From contig NZ_FODX01000007.1 in assembly GCF_900110495.1 (NCBI RefSeq), positions 62,001-126,000 on the forward strand: a stretch of 64,000 nucleotides of DNA, in the 5' to 3' direction. The notes under the pieces are model-generated. The model saw only the letters and a list, made by a program, of their open reading frames with translations, had not been told where the DNA came from and made no database searches. Shown piece after piece: positions 52,884 to 63,040 of this stretch; the stretch's first letter is position 1, and the number at the start of each line of letters is the position of its first letter. The position numbers and the translations under genes were made by a program. Source of the stretch: Nitrosovibrio sp. Nv6 (GTDB taxonomy: Bacteria; Pseudomonadota; Gammaproteobacteria; Burkholderiales; Nitrosomonadaceae).

Positions 52884-55028
52884 ATGCAAGCAAGAGGTTT
52901 GCCGAGTTCTTCTGCTACCTTGCCCGAGGCGAATTTCCTATTTCACGAGCTATCCAGCTACCTTAAGCGCGAGGATGTTTCCGAACTCCAGAACGCATAC
53001 CTTTTCAGCCAAAGCGCCCATTCCGGGCAATTCCGAAAATCCGGTGAACCTTACATCTCTCATCCGCTGGCGGTAGCCAGCATACTCGGCAAATTGCGTC
53101 TGGACAGCCAGACATTGGCTGCTGCGTTATTGCATGACGTGATGGAGGACACACATGTCTCCAAAGCCGAGATCAGTGATAGATTTGGCAAGTCCGTTGC
53201 GGAACTGGTGGATGGTGTTTCCAAGCTCGACAAGATCGAGTTCCAAACACATGCCGATGCGCAGGCGGAGAATTTCCGCAAGATGCTGCTGGCGATGGCG
53301 CGGGACGTTCGCGTCATACTTATCAAATTGGCAGACCGGCTGCACAACATGCGTACGCTGGAAGCGATGCGACCCGAGAAACGGCGCCGTATCGCGCGCG
53401 AGACCATGGAAATTTATGCACCTATCGCCAACCGGCTGGGACTCAACAATATCTACCATGAGTTGCAGGATCTCAGCTTCCGCTATCTGTTTCCGACGCG
53501 CTACAGGGTACTGAACAACGCCACCAGAGCGGCGCGCGGAAACCGCCGCGAGATGGTGACAAAAATCCTGGATACGATCAAGCAGCGCTTGAAGGCGGCG
53601 GGATTGGATGCGGAGGTGACCGGACGAGAAAAGCAGCTCTACAGTATCTACAAGAAAATGGTGGAGAAGCACCTCACTTTCTCCGAGATTCTCGATATTT
53701 ACGGTTTCCGTGTCATCGTCAAAGACGTGCCATCCTGTTATATCGCGCTGGGCGCGTTGCACAGTCTTTACAACCCCATTCCCGGAAAATTCAAGGACTA
53801 TATCGCCATTCCCAAAGCGAACGGCTATCAGTCATTGCACAGCACTTTATGGGGACCGTATGGCACACCCATCGAAGTGCAAATCCGCACCCCCGAAATG
53901 CATAGAATTGCAGAGGCCGGTGTCGCCTCACATTGGCTCTACAAGAGTACCGACGCCGATCTGAACGATCTGCATATGAAGACCCATCAGTGGTTGCAGA
54001 GTCTGCTGGAGACGCTCAGCGATTCCACTGATTCACTGGAATTTCTGGAACATCTCAAGGTTGATCTGTTCCCAGGCGAAGTCTACGTATTTACGCCCCA
54101 GGGCAAAATACTGGCGCTACCCAAAGAATCCACCGCCGTGGATTTTGCCTACGCTGTACATACGGATATCGGCGACTGCTGCGTGGCGGCGAAAATAAAC
54201 GGTGAAAATGCGCCGTTGCGCACGGTTCTCAGAAGTGGCGACCGTGTGGAAATTGTTACCGCGTCGCATGCAAAACCCAACCCGGCCTGGCTTAATTATG
54301 TGGTTACCGGCAAGGCACGCTCGCACATCCGCCGTTTTCTCAAGACCATGCAATACGAAGAATCGGCAAGACTGGGAGAGCGGCTGTTGAACCAGGCTCT
54401 AATGTCACTCAGGGTTGATCCCCAGACGATTAGCGAGGCCCAGTGGGATAAACTGGCGCGCGAAAGCGGAGCTAAATCCAAAAAGGATTTGCTGGCGGAC
54501 ATGGGGTTAGGCAAACACCTGCCGGCGGTAATCGCGAGGCGGCTCGCGGCGCCCGGGGAATCCGACTCAGGCCCGAACGGGATTAACGACGTCATTACCA
54601 TACTCGGCACGGAGGGGATGGCAGTGCAGTTCGCCAAGTGTTGCCGCCCCATTCCGGGAGATCCCGTTATCGGCTTCATCAAGAAAGATCAGGGATTGGT
54701 GATTCATATCCATGACTGTCCCGCAGTTTCAAAAAACAAGGGCAACTCCGACAATTGGCTGGATGTAGCCTGGGGTAAAAGTATCGACAAGCAGTTCGAG
54801 GTCAGCATCAGGCTGATGGTTGCCAACGAGCGTGGCGTATTGGCGAGAGTGGCGGCGGCAATCGCCGAGGCGGGGTCCAATATCGATAACGTTGCGATGG
54901 AAGGAGATGGCGCATACACAACCATGAATTTCATGTTGCATGTCCGCAACCGCCATCATCTCGCACAAGTGATGCGCCGCTTGAGGCGTATTCCTGAGGT
55001 AGCGAAAATCAGCCGCCAGAGAGGCTAA
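52884..55028 (+). CDS. spoT: Bifunctional (p)ppGpp synthetase/hydrolase
   Basis: 714 residues from ATG 52884 (AAGGAA 7 bp upstream); an ATG five codons earlier, at 52869, is also open. The HD hydrolase domain has LLHDVMEDT and GKSVAELVDGVSKLDK; the synthetase domain has YRVLNNATRAARGNRREMV to DIYGFRVIVKDVPSCYIALG; TGS (EVYVFTPQGKILALPKEST) and C-terminal ACT domains (RLMVANERGVLARVAAAIAE) follow. A single Rel/Spo protein of this type usually does both making and breaking of the alarmone in betaproteobacteria lacking a second RelA, but a separate relA could exist outside the window. Confidence 0.95.
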   Translation: MQARGLPSSSATLPEANFLFHELSSYLKREDVSELQNAYLFSQSAHSGQFRKSGEPYISHPLAVASILGKLRLDSQTLAAALLHDVMEDTHVSKAEISDRFGKSVAELVDGVSKLDKIEFQTHADAQAENFRKMLLAMARDVRVILIKLADRLHNMRTLEAMRPEKRRRIARETMEIYAPIANRLGLNNIYHELQDLSFRYLFPTRYRVLNNATRAARGNRREMVTKILDTIKQRLKAAGLDAEVTGREKQLYSIYKKMVEKHLTFSEILDIYGFRVIVKDVPSCYIALGALHSLYNPIPGKFKDYIAIPKANGYQSLHSTLWGPYGTPIEVQIRTPEMHRIAEAGVASHWLYKSTDADLNDLHMKTHQWLQSLLETLSDSTDSLEFLEHLKVDLFPGEVYVFTPQGKILALPKESTAVDFAYAVHTDIGDCCVAAKINGENAPLRTVLRSGDRVEIVTASHAKPNPAWLNYVVTGKARSHIRRFLKTMQYEESARLGERLLNQALMSLRVDPQTISEAQWDKLARESGAKSKKDLLADMGLGKHLPAVIARRLAAPGESDSGPNGINDVITILGTEGMAVQFAKCCRPIPGDPVIGFIKKDQGLVIHIHDCPAVSKNKGNSDNWLDVAWGKSIDKQFEVSIRLMVANERGVLARVAAAIAEAGSNIDNVAMEGDGAYTTMNFMLHVRNRHHLAQVMRRLRRIPEVAKISRQRG

Positions 55029-55142
55029 GAGGCTGACCGGTTAATCGTTTTGCTTTACTACGGTACACGTACACACCTTGCCTGATAGCTGACGGCTTCT
55101 CGACCAGCATTCCACCATCCGCTCCCCCATCCCCAAGCTACG

Positions 55143-58100
55143 CTACCGTTCATACGCCAGAACCGGCGCCAGCCATTTTTCCGTCTCCTCCAGTGTCCAG
55201 CCCTTACGTTTGGCGTAATCTTCCACCTGATCCTTTCCCACCTTGCCCACAGCGAAATAGTCCGCATCGGGATGAGAAAAATAAAAACCCGATACCGCCG
55301 CGGTAGGCACCATGGCATATGATTCCGTTATGATGATTCCTGCATTTTCCGGCGCTTTCAGCAATTCAAACAGAGGTCCCTTCTCGGTGTGATCAGGGCA
55401 AGCCGGGTAGCCTGGCGCCGGGCGGATGCCGCGATACTCTTCGGCCACCATTTGCTCGCTGCTCAGGTTTTCGTCTTTGACAAAACCCCAGAATTCGCGC
55501 CGAACCCGCCAGTGCATATGTTCGGCGAAAGCTTCCGCCAGCCGGTCAGCCAATGCTTTCAGGATAATTGCGCTGTAGTCGTCATGCACCTCCTCGAAAG
55601 CTTTTATTCGTGCGTCTATCCCCATTCCCGCGGTCACCGCAAATGCGCCGATGGCGTCCCGGATACCGGTTTCCTTAGGGGCGATAAAATCCGCGAGGCA
55701 CAGATTCGGCCGGCCAGCCGGTTTCGTGGTCTGCTGCCGGAGGTTGTGGAACGTCATCGCCACCCTCATGCGAGCTTTATCCGTATAGATTTCTATGTCA
55801 TCGCTGTTTACCGTGTTGGCGGGAAAGAGGCCGAACACTGCATTTGCGGTAAGCCATTTCTGCTCGACAATTTTTTTCAGCATTGCCTGGGCGTCCCGGT
55901 AGAGACTACTGGCCGCCTCGCCCACCACCTCGTCTTCAAGAATAGCCGGAAAGCGCCCTGACAACTCCCATGCCTGAAAGAACGGCGTCCAGTCTATGAA
56001 AGGCACCAGTTTTTCCAAGGGGTAGTTTCGCAAGGATCTCACGCCGACAAAATCCGGCTCGGGCGGAGTGTAGTTCTCCCAATCCGCTTTAAATGCATTT
56101 TTTCGGGCGTCTGCTATGGATAGCATCGGTGCCGGTCCTCTTTTGTTTTTATGCTGTGCGCGGACTTTCTCGTACTCGGCCTGGAGTTTCTGTACGTACT
56201 CCGTACGCAACTCCTCCGACAGCAAATTGCTGCATACGCCCACAGCACGGCTCGCATCCGGCACCCATACGGTAATGCCGCTGTAATGAGGCGCTACTTT
56301 CACGGCGGTGTGCACTCGCGAAGTGGTGGCGCCGCCGATCAATAACGGGATGGTAAAGCCTTCGCGCTCCATTTCCTTTGCCACATACGCCATTTCCTCC
56401 AGGGAAGGCGTAATCAAGCCCGACAAACCGATCATATCGGCCTGCTCCTGTCGCGCCATCTCCAGAATCTTCGCACTGGGTACCATCACACCCATATTTA
56501 CCACTTCATAATTATTGCACTGAAGCACCACCGTGACGATATTCTTGCCGATATCATGCACATCGCCCTTGACGGTGGCAATGACAATCTTGCCCTTGGG
56601 TCTGGAATCGCCCAGCAACTTCTTTTCTGCCTCGATAAATGGCAGCAGGTGCGCCACCGCCTGTTTCATCACCCGGGCCGACTTGACCACCTGGGGCAAA
56701 AACATCTTGCCCGAGCCAAACAGGTCACCCACCACGCCCATGCCGTTCATGAGCGGCCCTTCGATCACCTGGATCGGACGCCCGCCCTCTTTAGCTACTT
56801 GTAGCCGTGCCTCCTCGGTGTCTTCCACTATATAAGTCGTGATACCTCTTACCAGCGCGTGTGTCAGACGTTGCTGCAGCGGCTCGTCACGCCAGGCAAG
56901 GTCTTCAATATTCTCCTTGCTTTGTCCCTTGAAGCTCTCGGCAAATTCCACCAGCCGTTCGGTGGCGGTGGCTTCTCCGCCACCTTTGGGCGTGCGATTG
57001 AGCAGCACATCCTCCACCCGTTCCAGCAATTCCTGGGGAATATCCGAATAAACCCCCAGCTGACCGGCATTGACGATGCCCATCGTCATGCCAGCCTTAA
57101 CCGCGTGGTACAGGAAGGCGGTATGAATAGCTTCCCGCACTGGCTCATTGCCGCGAAAAGAAAACGACACATTGGATACGCCACCGCTTATCTTGGCATA
57201 TGGCAGGCCTTGCTTGATGAGGCGGGTCGCCTCGATGAAATCCACGCCGTAATTATTATGTTCCTCGATGCCGGTCGCGATCGCGAAAACGTTCGGATCA
57301 AAAATGATATCCTCAGGTGGAAACCCTAGCTGATCGACAAGAACGTGATAGCAGCGCTTGCAAATCTCCACTTTTCGTTCCAGCGTATCGGCTTGACCCG
57401 TTTCATCGAACGCCATGACGATTACCGCTGCACCATAGCGGCGCGCAAGTTTCGCGTGTTCGATAAACTCCGCTTCGCCTTCTTTCAGGCTGATGGAGTT
57501 GATGACAGATTTGCCCTGCACGCATTTCAGCCCCGCTTCGATCACCGACCACTTGCTCGAATCGATCATTATCGGTACGCGGCTTATATCCGGTTCGGCG
57601 GCGACCAGGTTCAGGAAGGTTACCATCGCCTTCTGCGAATCCAGCATCGCTTCGTCCATGTTGATGTCGATAATCTGCGCACCGTTTTCCACCTGGCTGC
57701 GGGCAACGCTTAGCGCATCCGCATAATTGTTATTCAGTATCAAACGGGCAAAGGCTTTCGAGCCGGTCACATTGGTCCGCTCACCCACATTCACGAATAA
57801 TGAATCGTCACCGATGGTGAGCGGTTCCAGGCCAGACAGGCGCAATTTTTTTGGAATGTCAGGCACGGCTCTCGGCGGGACATTGCCAATCGCATCAGCG
57901 ATAGCCTTGATATGCGCAGGCGTCGTACCGCAACAGCCACCGACGATGTTGACAAAACCGGACTGTGCAAAGTCCTTGATCAGGCTGGCTGTGTACTCTG
58001 GCGACTCATCGTAGCCGGTCTCGGCCAGGGGATTAGGCAACCCCGCGTTGGGGTGGGCGCTGACATACACCCCTGCAACCCTGGAAAGCTCCTCGATGTA

Positions 58101-58913
58101 TGGGCGCATCAATTCCGCGCCCAAGGCGCAGTTGAGTCCTACCGACAATGGACGCGCGTTACTTACGGAATTCCAGAAAGCTTCCGGCGTTTGCCCGGAA
58201 AGCGTTCGCCCGGAAGCATCGGTAATGGTTGCCGAAATCATGATGGGAAGGCGCGCACCGTGCTTCTCGAAATATTGATCTATTGCGAACAGCGCAGCCT
58301 TGGCGTTGAGGGTGTCGAAAATCGTTTCCACCAGCAGAATGTCCGCGCCGCCATCGATCAAGCCGCGAATGGATTCAGAATAATCCGCCACCAGTTGATC
58401 GAAGGTAATACCTCGAAACCCCGGGTCGTTCACGTCCGGCGAGATAGAGGCGGTTTTAGTGGTCGGCCCCAGTACGCCCGCGACGAAACGGGGCTTCTCC
58501 GGCGTTTTTGCCTCCATTGCCTGCGCCGCTTCCCGCGCCAGTTTAGCACCCGCAAAATTGAGTTCGTACACCAGGTCCTGCATGTGATAATCGGACATCG
58601 AGGCGGCGTTCGAATTAAAGGTATTTGTCTCGATGATGTCCGAGCCGGCCTCCAGATAGCCGTCATGAATGGACCGGATGACCTGCGGTTGGGTCAGCGT
58701 CAGAAGATCGTTATTGCCCCTGAGGTCGTGCGGAAAATCGGCAAAACGGGTTCCGCGGTAATCCGCCTCGTTGAGCTTGTGGCTCTGGATCATGGTGCCC
58801 ATGGCGCCGTCCAGCATCAGGATGCGCTGGGCGAGGAGGTCTTCCAGTAATTTGGCTCGGGGAATTTCGTTCATGATAACGCTGCGTTTGAGGTGGAGAC
58901 TGGATTCTATCAT
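55143..58913 (-). CDS. metH: Cobalamin-dependent methionine synthase
   Basis: 1256 residues (from ATG 58913; an ATG at 58874, [19 protein letters not shown], resembles the E. coli start better). All four modules are present: homocysteine/zinc ([12 protein letters not shown], Cys in [11 protein letters not shown] and [13 protein letters not shown]), methyltetrahydrofolate ([18 protein letters not shown]), cobalamin ([15 protein letters not shown]) and the reactivation domain with its SAM-binding segment ([20 protein letters not shown]). It transfers methyl groups from folate to homocysteine. No cobalamin riboswitch was recognised in the 105-bp upstream gap. Together with the BtuF-like gene it points to B12 use. 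Confidence 0.96.
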   Translation of the reverse strand: MIESSLHLKRSVIMNEIPRAKLLEDLLAQRILMLDGAMGTMIQSHKLNEADYRGTRFADFPHDLRGNNDLLTLTQPQVIRSIHDGYLEAGSDIIETNTFNSNAASMSDYHMQDLVYELNFAGAKLAREAAQAMEAKTPEKPRFVAGVLGPTTKTASISPDVNDPGFRGITFDQLVADYSESIRGLIDGGADILLVETIFDTLNAKAALFAIDQYFEKHGARLPIMISATITDASGRTLSGQTPEAFWNSVSNARPLSVGLNCALGAELMRPYIEELSRVAGVYVSAHPNAGLPNPLAETGYDESPEYTASLIKDFAQSGFVNIVGGCCGTTPAHIKAIADAIGNVPPRAVPDIPKKLRLSGLEPLTIGDDSLFVNVGERTNVTGSKAFARLILNNNYADALSVARSQVENGAQIIDINMDEAMLDSQKAMVTFLNLVAAEPDISRVPIMIDSSKWSVIEAGLKCVQGKSVINSISLKEGEAEFIEHAKLARRYGAAVIVMAFDETGQADTLERKVEICKRCYHVLVDQLGFPPEDIIFDPNVFAIATGIEEHNNYGVDFIEATRLIKQGLPYAKISGGVSNVSFSFRGNEPVREAIHTAFLYHAVKAGMTMGIVNAGQLGVYSDIPQELLERVEDVLLNRTPKGGGEATATERLVEFAESFKGQSKENIEDLAWRDEPLQQRLTHALVRGITTYIVEDTEEARLQVAKEGGRPIQVIEGPLMNGMGVVGDLFGSGKMFLPQVVKSARVMKQAVAHLLPFIEAEKKLLGDSRPKGKIVIATVKGDVHDIGKNIVTVVLQCNNYEVVNMGVMVPSAKILEMARQEQADMIGLSGLITPSLEEMAYVAKEMEREGFTIPLLIGGATTSRVHTAVKVAPHYSGITVWVPDASRAVGVCSNLLSEELRTEYVQKLQAEYEKVRAQHKNKRGPAPMLSIADARKNAFKADWENYTPPEPDFVGVRSLRNYPLEKLVPFIDWTPFFQAWELSGRFPAILEDEVVGEAASSLYRDAQAMLKKIVEQKWLTANAVFGLFPANTVNSDDIEIYTDKARMRVAMTFHNLRQQTTKPAGRPNLCLADFIAPKETGIRDAIGAFAVTAGMGIDARIKAFEEVHDDYSAIILKALADRLAEAFAEHMHWRVRREFWGFVKDENLSSEQMVAEEYRGIRPAPGYPACPDHTEKGPLFELLKAPENAGIIITESYAMVPTAAVSGFYFSHPDADYFAVGKVGKDQVEDYAKRKGWTLEETEKWLAPVLAYER

Positions 58914-59018
58914 GCACCTGCCTGGATTTCCTTTTGACGCCGCGTGAGCAGGGTTTCCGTCGTGGTTCCGATATAGCAGCAGCGGGATTCGATATGGAGT
59001 CGGGAAGAGGGATATTAT

Positions 59019-61061
59019 CTACGACTCTTTTCCGCCAGCGGACTTTGCCTGCTTCTCAATAATGCGGAGAACACGTCTTGCGGATCGAAGCGAACCTTCT
59101 ATGAAGCCCTGATAGTCTGAAAATGCTTCTCCGCAGACATGGATATTTTTTATTCCGTCGACATCCTGAGTCAATGAAAATGCCTCGAGGAACTCAATAT
59201 GTTTCCAGGACATTACCCCTGGCAGCCATCCATGAGCGGCAGCGCCAAACGGTTTCTTGCCCCAGTCCCGCATACCGCATGCGAGGAGACGGTCCTCGGT
59301 AAAATCGTGGTGTTCATAGTCCCTCGCAAACTGTACAAAGCGCTGCCATAATCGAGGATAACCCGGCTCTTTCACAACGAGGGTATTTTCCTCATTAAAA
59401 TATGATTCCCGGGGTGCATCTGACTGGAAAGATTCCTTTTCCAGCTTCAAAAACCAGGTCCTGGCTATTTCCTGGCTTTCAAGCTGGGGGGCTTCCGATG
59501 GCTCTTGATCCGGCTGGGCTTGGTTGGAATCCCTTGTTCTCAGATAGTCGGACCAGAATGTGATTGCCGGGCGATCTGTATAGACCATGATCAGTCCTTT
59601 TGTCCCATCGCTGCTTTTTACATATAGCAACTCTCTTGTCGGTATATCCGCAGCGCTGCGGTTAAGCGGTCTGTTGTCTTCCCACCAGGGTCTTTCGATA
59701 ACGAAGAAGCACTTTAACAGCGGAAGGCAAGCGACGGCGTTCAGCGACTCTTTCAGGGTTCCCTGCGGTGGGCGGCCATTCCAGGACATTTCTTCGAGTG
59801 GTTGCTTGGGCAAAGCAAGAATAACCCGCCGTGCCTTGACGACGTTTTCCTCATTCTCGACAATGACATCTATCTCGCCGCCATTTGATTGAAGACCCAG
59901 TGCTTTCCTGCCTTTCTGAATGCACAACCCGGGATTATTTTTTCTTTCCTTGTGCAGCCTCTCCAGAAGTTTCCATATAATCCTGCTCATTCCTCCACGA
60001 ATGCCGCGTAGCGATCCCGTACTCCGAATCGCTTTAAGCCAGAATATTATCCACTCCGCAGCATTCAAATTTTCATGTACGAAGTGATAATAACTTCCCC
60101 AGTCTCTGATTTTGATTACCGCGAAATGGCTTAACACATCACTGAGGACATTCCAGAAACCCAAATCCCATAGCGGGTGGCCCCGAAAATGGGCGCGCTC
60201 GCGTATTTTCTTGAAATCGGCTTCGGTCAGGTTCTGAATCCATTCGAGCAGCTGCCCCTTCCAATAATGGCGGTAGAAGAACGCTCGACGATGTAAATTT
60301 TCCCACTGCTTATTGGCAGCATCGGTACGCCATGGGCCTGAGAGTTTCGGGTCAGGGACGTTTCCAGCGGAAGTCCCTGATTCTTCCACAGCCTTGGAGT
60401 TTTTATCTTCGGGTTCAATACCTTCAACGATTTCAAATATGCGCCTGAGAGCCAGTATCATCAAGTCGAAGGGAGTTTTCTGCTGGGCCTCCTCTTCGCG
60501 AAGGGTAAACCGGGGCTCCATAGGATCTTCCGACGCATAGGAAGAGAATGGTACTAAATCATCCAGACTTTCTTCTTCGCCAGGGACGGGTTCTTTGATT
60601 CCCAGTTCGTCGAGGAGCCCTTGCAATAACGGCTGGTCACGCGGCTCAATTCTCATGGGCCCGAATTCAGCACGAAAATACTCGATCTTCGATAGCTTTT
60701 CTACAACATTGCCATCTTCTTCCACTGACTGTTTTTCTGTAGGGCCTCTGTAAGGAGATTGCTTATCGCCTTGCGGTGCAAGAGGATCAGGCTTGCCGCT
60801 GGCAAAGTCCCAATTGCAAGGGTCCCATGTATCCTGGAATCCGATGGCTTCCCCATGTTTCTCGTCAGCTCGCAGCAAGGACCAGGTTTCTATGCGACCT
60901 CCAAATCGATTCGAAGCTTCGAGAAGGAGAATGCTGTTAATTTTGAGCAATTCATGCTTTTTGATCAGTTCGTGGCAACAATACAAACCGGCAATTCCGC
61001 CACCTACAATCACGACATCATATATTTCGGATTCGTGCTTATGAGTTTCATTGTCCGGCAT
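59019..61061 (-). CDS. FAD-dependent amine oxidase-like oxidoreductase
   Basis: 680 residues from ATG 61061, which has GGGAGAAG 2-9 bp upstream. The FAD-binding Rossmann motif VVIVGGGIAGLYCCHEL is at residues 16-32, EASNRFGGRIETW near 60, a middle segment (VILALPKQPLEEM) and the C-terminal NIHVCGEAFSDYQGFIEGSL, the amine-oxidase ATG-like region. The family covers L-amino-acid and polyamine oxidases; the long Glu/Pro-rich insert between about 120 and 280 is unusual, as is the size (about 450-550 is typical). The substrate is unknown. It follows a small ORF and an amidohydrolase on the same strand. Confidence 0.72.
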   Translation of the reverse strand: MPDNETHKHESEIYDVVIVGGGIAGLYCCHELIKKHELLKINSILLLEASNRFGGRIETWSLLRADEKHGEAIGFQDTWDPCNWDFASGKPDPLAPQGDKQSPYRGPTEKQSVEEDGNVVEKLSKIEYFRAEFGPMRIEPRDQPLLQGLLDELGIKEPVPGEEESLDDLVPFSSYASEDPMEPRFTLREEEAQQKTPFDLMILALRRIFEIVEGIEPEDKNSKAVEESGTSAGNVPDPKLSGPWRTDAANKQWENLHRRAFFYRHYWKGQLLEWIQNLTEADFKKIRERAHFRGHPLWDLGFWNVLSDVLSHFAVIKIRDWGSYYHFVHENLNAAEWIIFWLKAIRSTGSLRGIRGGMSRIIWKLLERLHKERKNNPGLCIQKGRKALGLQSNGGEIDVIVENEENVVKARRVILALPKQPLEEMSWNGRPPQGTLKESLNAVACLPLLKCFFVIERPWWEDNRPLNRSAADIPTRELLYVKSSDGTKGLIMVYTDRPAITFWSDYLRTRDSNQAQPDQEPSEAPQLESQEIARTWFLKLEKESFQSDAPRESYFNEENTLVVKEPGYPRLWQRFVQFARDYEHHDFTEDRLLACGMRDWGKKPFGAAAHGWLPGVMSWKHIEFLEAFSLTQDVDGIKNIHVCGEAFSDYQGFIEGSLRSARRVLRIIEKQAKSAGGKES

Positions 61062-61109
61062 ATCTTCTCCCGAAAATCTGGACGTTCTGTAGATTGAGGA
61101 AAATTTCAT

Positions 61110-61295
61110 CTATCTCAATGGCTCGGCAATTGCAGCCACGCGATCCTGCTTTGATTCACCCACTCCTTGCCCACCGCGGCGCTTGAGGAATTGCCGGGCT
61201 TGAAATGCACGAATTTGTGAAACGAAATGGAGTACCGCGGTCAGGTGCGCTGTCACTTGTTGTAGCTCATCCTGCAAATAACGATAAACCGCCAT
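61110..61295 (-). CDS. Small protein (61 aa) between amidohydrolase and oxidase
   Basis: ATG 61295 lies 8 bp after the amidohydrolase stop, and the ORF ends 48 bp before the oxidase start. The product (MAVYRYLQDELQQVTAHLTA and a basic FLKRRGGQG tail) looks like two helices. No match that I recall. Its placement in the gene cluster favours a real, if unproven, gene. Confidence 0.4.
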   Translation of the reverse strand: MAVYRYLQDELQQVTAHLTAVLHFVSQIRAFQARQFLKRRGGQGVGESKQDRVAAIAEPLR

Positions 61296-61303
61296 TCGCG
61301 GCT

Positions 61304-62509
61304 TTACTTTCCGACAAACACACCTTGCCTGACAACGCATTTACCGGCTTTATATACTGAGCGATTCTTGGGGACTGAAACGATGGCTTCAGGTATATGT
61401 TCCGCGTTGAGCGTCACGAAGTCGGCACTTGCATTCCTGCGCAATCCGTAATCGACGAGCCCGAGCGCTTTCGCGCCCGCTTCTGTCACCACATCGAAGG
61501 CGACGCGGAGGTCCTCGTCGGTATAAAAACCTGAGCGATAGCCAATCATCATTGCCCGGCCCAGCATATCGCCGTCCCCGTAAGGCCACCAGGAATCCCG
61601 GATGTTGTCGCTGCCGCTAAAGACGGTAACGCCCGCTCTGCGCAATTCCAGAACGGGCGGAAAGGCGCGGTCACCTGGTGCATTGGTCATGATTGCAATG
61701 CCGGCTTCAGCAAGGAGCCGCGCAGTGCGTCTGGCAACATCGATTGGAACCTCGCCAAGCGCATAGGCATGGCTGACCGCGACGTGGCCTTGCATACCCA
61801 GCGCGCGGCTTCGGGCAGCTATTTCTTCCAGTTCGAATATGCCCAGCATATCGGGATCGTGAAGGTGAATGTCGATATCTACGCCGCGCTTTTCGGCAAT
61901 ACCGAAAACTACATCGAGATGTGCTTTGGTGTCTCTGTCGAAAGAGGCGGGATCGAGTCCACCGATTACATTACAGCCAGTATCAAAGGCCGCATCCAGC
62001 AACTCTGCCGTACCTTGGCAGTCAATAATGCCGTTCTGCGGAAAGGCGACGAGCTGGACATCGATGAAATCTTGATATTCTTCACGGACGGCGACTATGG
62101 TTTCAAGAGATTCGAGACCGACCCTTGCATCCACCATGACGTGGCTGCGCATATGCGTCGACCCGTTGGCAATGCAGAGCTCAAGCTGGCTGCGAGCCCG
62201 CTCAGCCATCGGTGCAGCCTGAGTCATGTTCCGACGCTGGAATTCGACACGTTCACGCACATCGAACCCGGCTGTGCATAATATGTGGGGCTTCCACGCA
62301 TCTCCGTAAAAGCTGGTATCAAGATGGATGTGGCCTTCGACGAAACCGGAGACAACAAGCGCCCCGCCGAGATCGACGACATTGTGCGCCGAGATATTCG
62401 CACTGCCATCAGGCTCGATGGAAGTGATTTTTCCATCCTTTACCCCAATGGACGAAAGCGTTCCATCAAATAGCCTTGCGCCCCGGAACAGTATGTCAGC
62501 GTTATGCAT
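61304..62509 (-). CDS. Cytosine deaminase-like amidohydrolase
   Basis: 401 residues from ATG 62509. A beta-sandwich strand (ILFRGARLFDGTLSSIGVKD), the metal-binding GHIHLD near residue 60, HLHD near 215, VSHAYALGEV and the late FSGSDNIRDSWWPYGDGDM (Asp metal ligand with D-W-P-G) fit the cytosine deaminase/N-isopropylammelide hydrolase branch of amidohydrolases. Substrate may be cytosine, a pyrimidine-like base or another amide. Nearby genes do not settle it. Upstream 530 bp are free of genes and may hold its promoter. Confidence 0.78.
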   Translation of the reverse strand: MHNADILFRGARLFDGTLSSIGVKDGKITSIEPDGSANISAHNVVDLGGALVVSGFVEGHIHLDTSFYGDAWKPHILCTAGFDVRERVEFQRRNMTQAAPMAERARSQLELCIANGSTHMRSHVMVDARVGLESLETIVAVREEYQDFIDVQLVAFPQNGIIDCQGTAELLDAAFDTGCNVIGGLDPASFDRDTKAHLDVVFGIAEKRGVDIDIHLHDPDMLGIFELEEIAARSRALGMQGHVAVSHAYALGEVPIDVARRTARLLAEAGIAIMTNAPGDRAFPPVLELRRAGVTVFSGSDNIRDSWWPYGDGDMLGRAMMIGYRSGFYTDEDLRVAFDVVTEAGAKALGLVDYGLRRNASADFVTLNAEHIPEAIVSVPKNRSVYKAGKCVVRQGVFVGK

Positions 62510-63040
62510 CAAAAAGCCTTGCCATGGATCACAGAATCCCTTCAGTAGTCAGACTGTGGGAGTCAAACACTGTGCTAACCCGAATCCGAGCCATCCGGTA
62601 ATCGGAGTGCCGTATTTCATGGAATTTTCTTCTGATTTTGTCCTTATTGACGGAGAAAGGAAGCTCATCACATTTATTATCAAGCCAATTCAATGCATTC
62701 TATCTTATGTGGGCGAGCTAGCGTCACCCCCTATGGTGCGCGACGAAAGCCGAATCAAACTCCATCCATGAAACCGCAAGGTTGTAACATTTAAATTTCA
62801 CGATGCCGGTATAACAATAAAAAAGAAAAAACAGCTTGATCAAGATGTAGTTTTAACCTACAAAAAGTAAAGAATAGCCTTTAAATTCTGTTTCGTGGTT
62901 GCAAAACCGCCAGTCTGATGAGAAGCAGCTGTATTCATATATTTGATATTTGCAGTGTGAGCGGTAAGGCTCTACAGGTGTGACTGATGCGTAGGCGCAT
63001 CGGAACTGCCCTGTAAACCAAGCTGCTCCCTGCCGCGACA
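62510..63040. other. Gap between divergent amidohydrolase and P-type ATPase, no gene seen
   Basis: The stretch is AT-richer than its flanks (for example 62770-62900), with no supported gene on either strand. A 6-bp inverted repeat (GATGCG 62986-62991 and CGCATC 62996-63001) lies 40 bp before the ATPase start; it may be an operator. No classical promoter pair was found. Confidence 0.4.

Noticed and set aside
57912..58850. 312-codon plus-strand frame
   Set aside because: Antisense to metH, which is unambiguous over the whole stretch.
58914..59018. Cobalamin riboswitch before metH
   Set aside because: The conserved B12-box core GCCACTG is not present and the gap is too short for the full structure.
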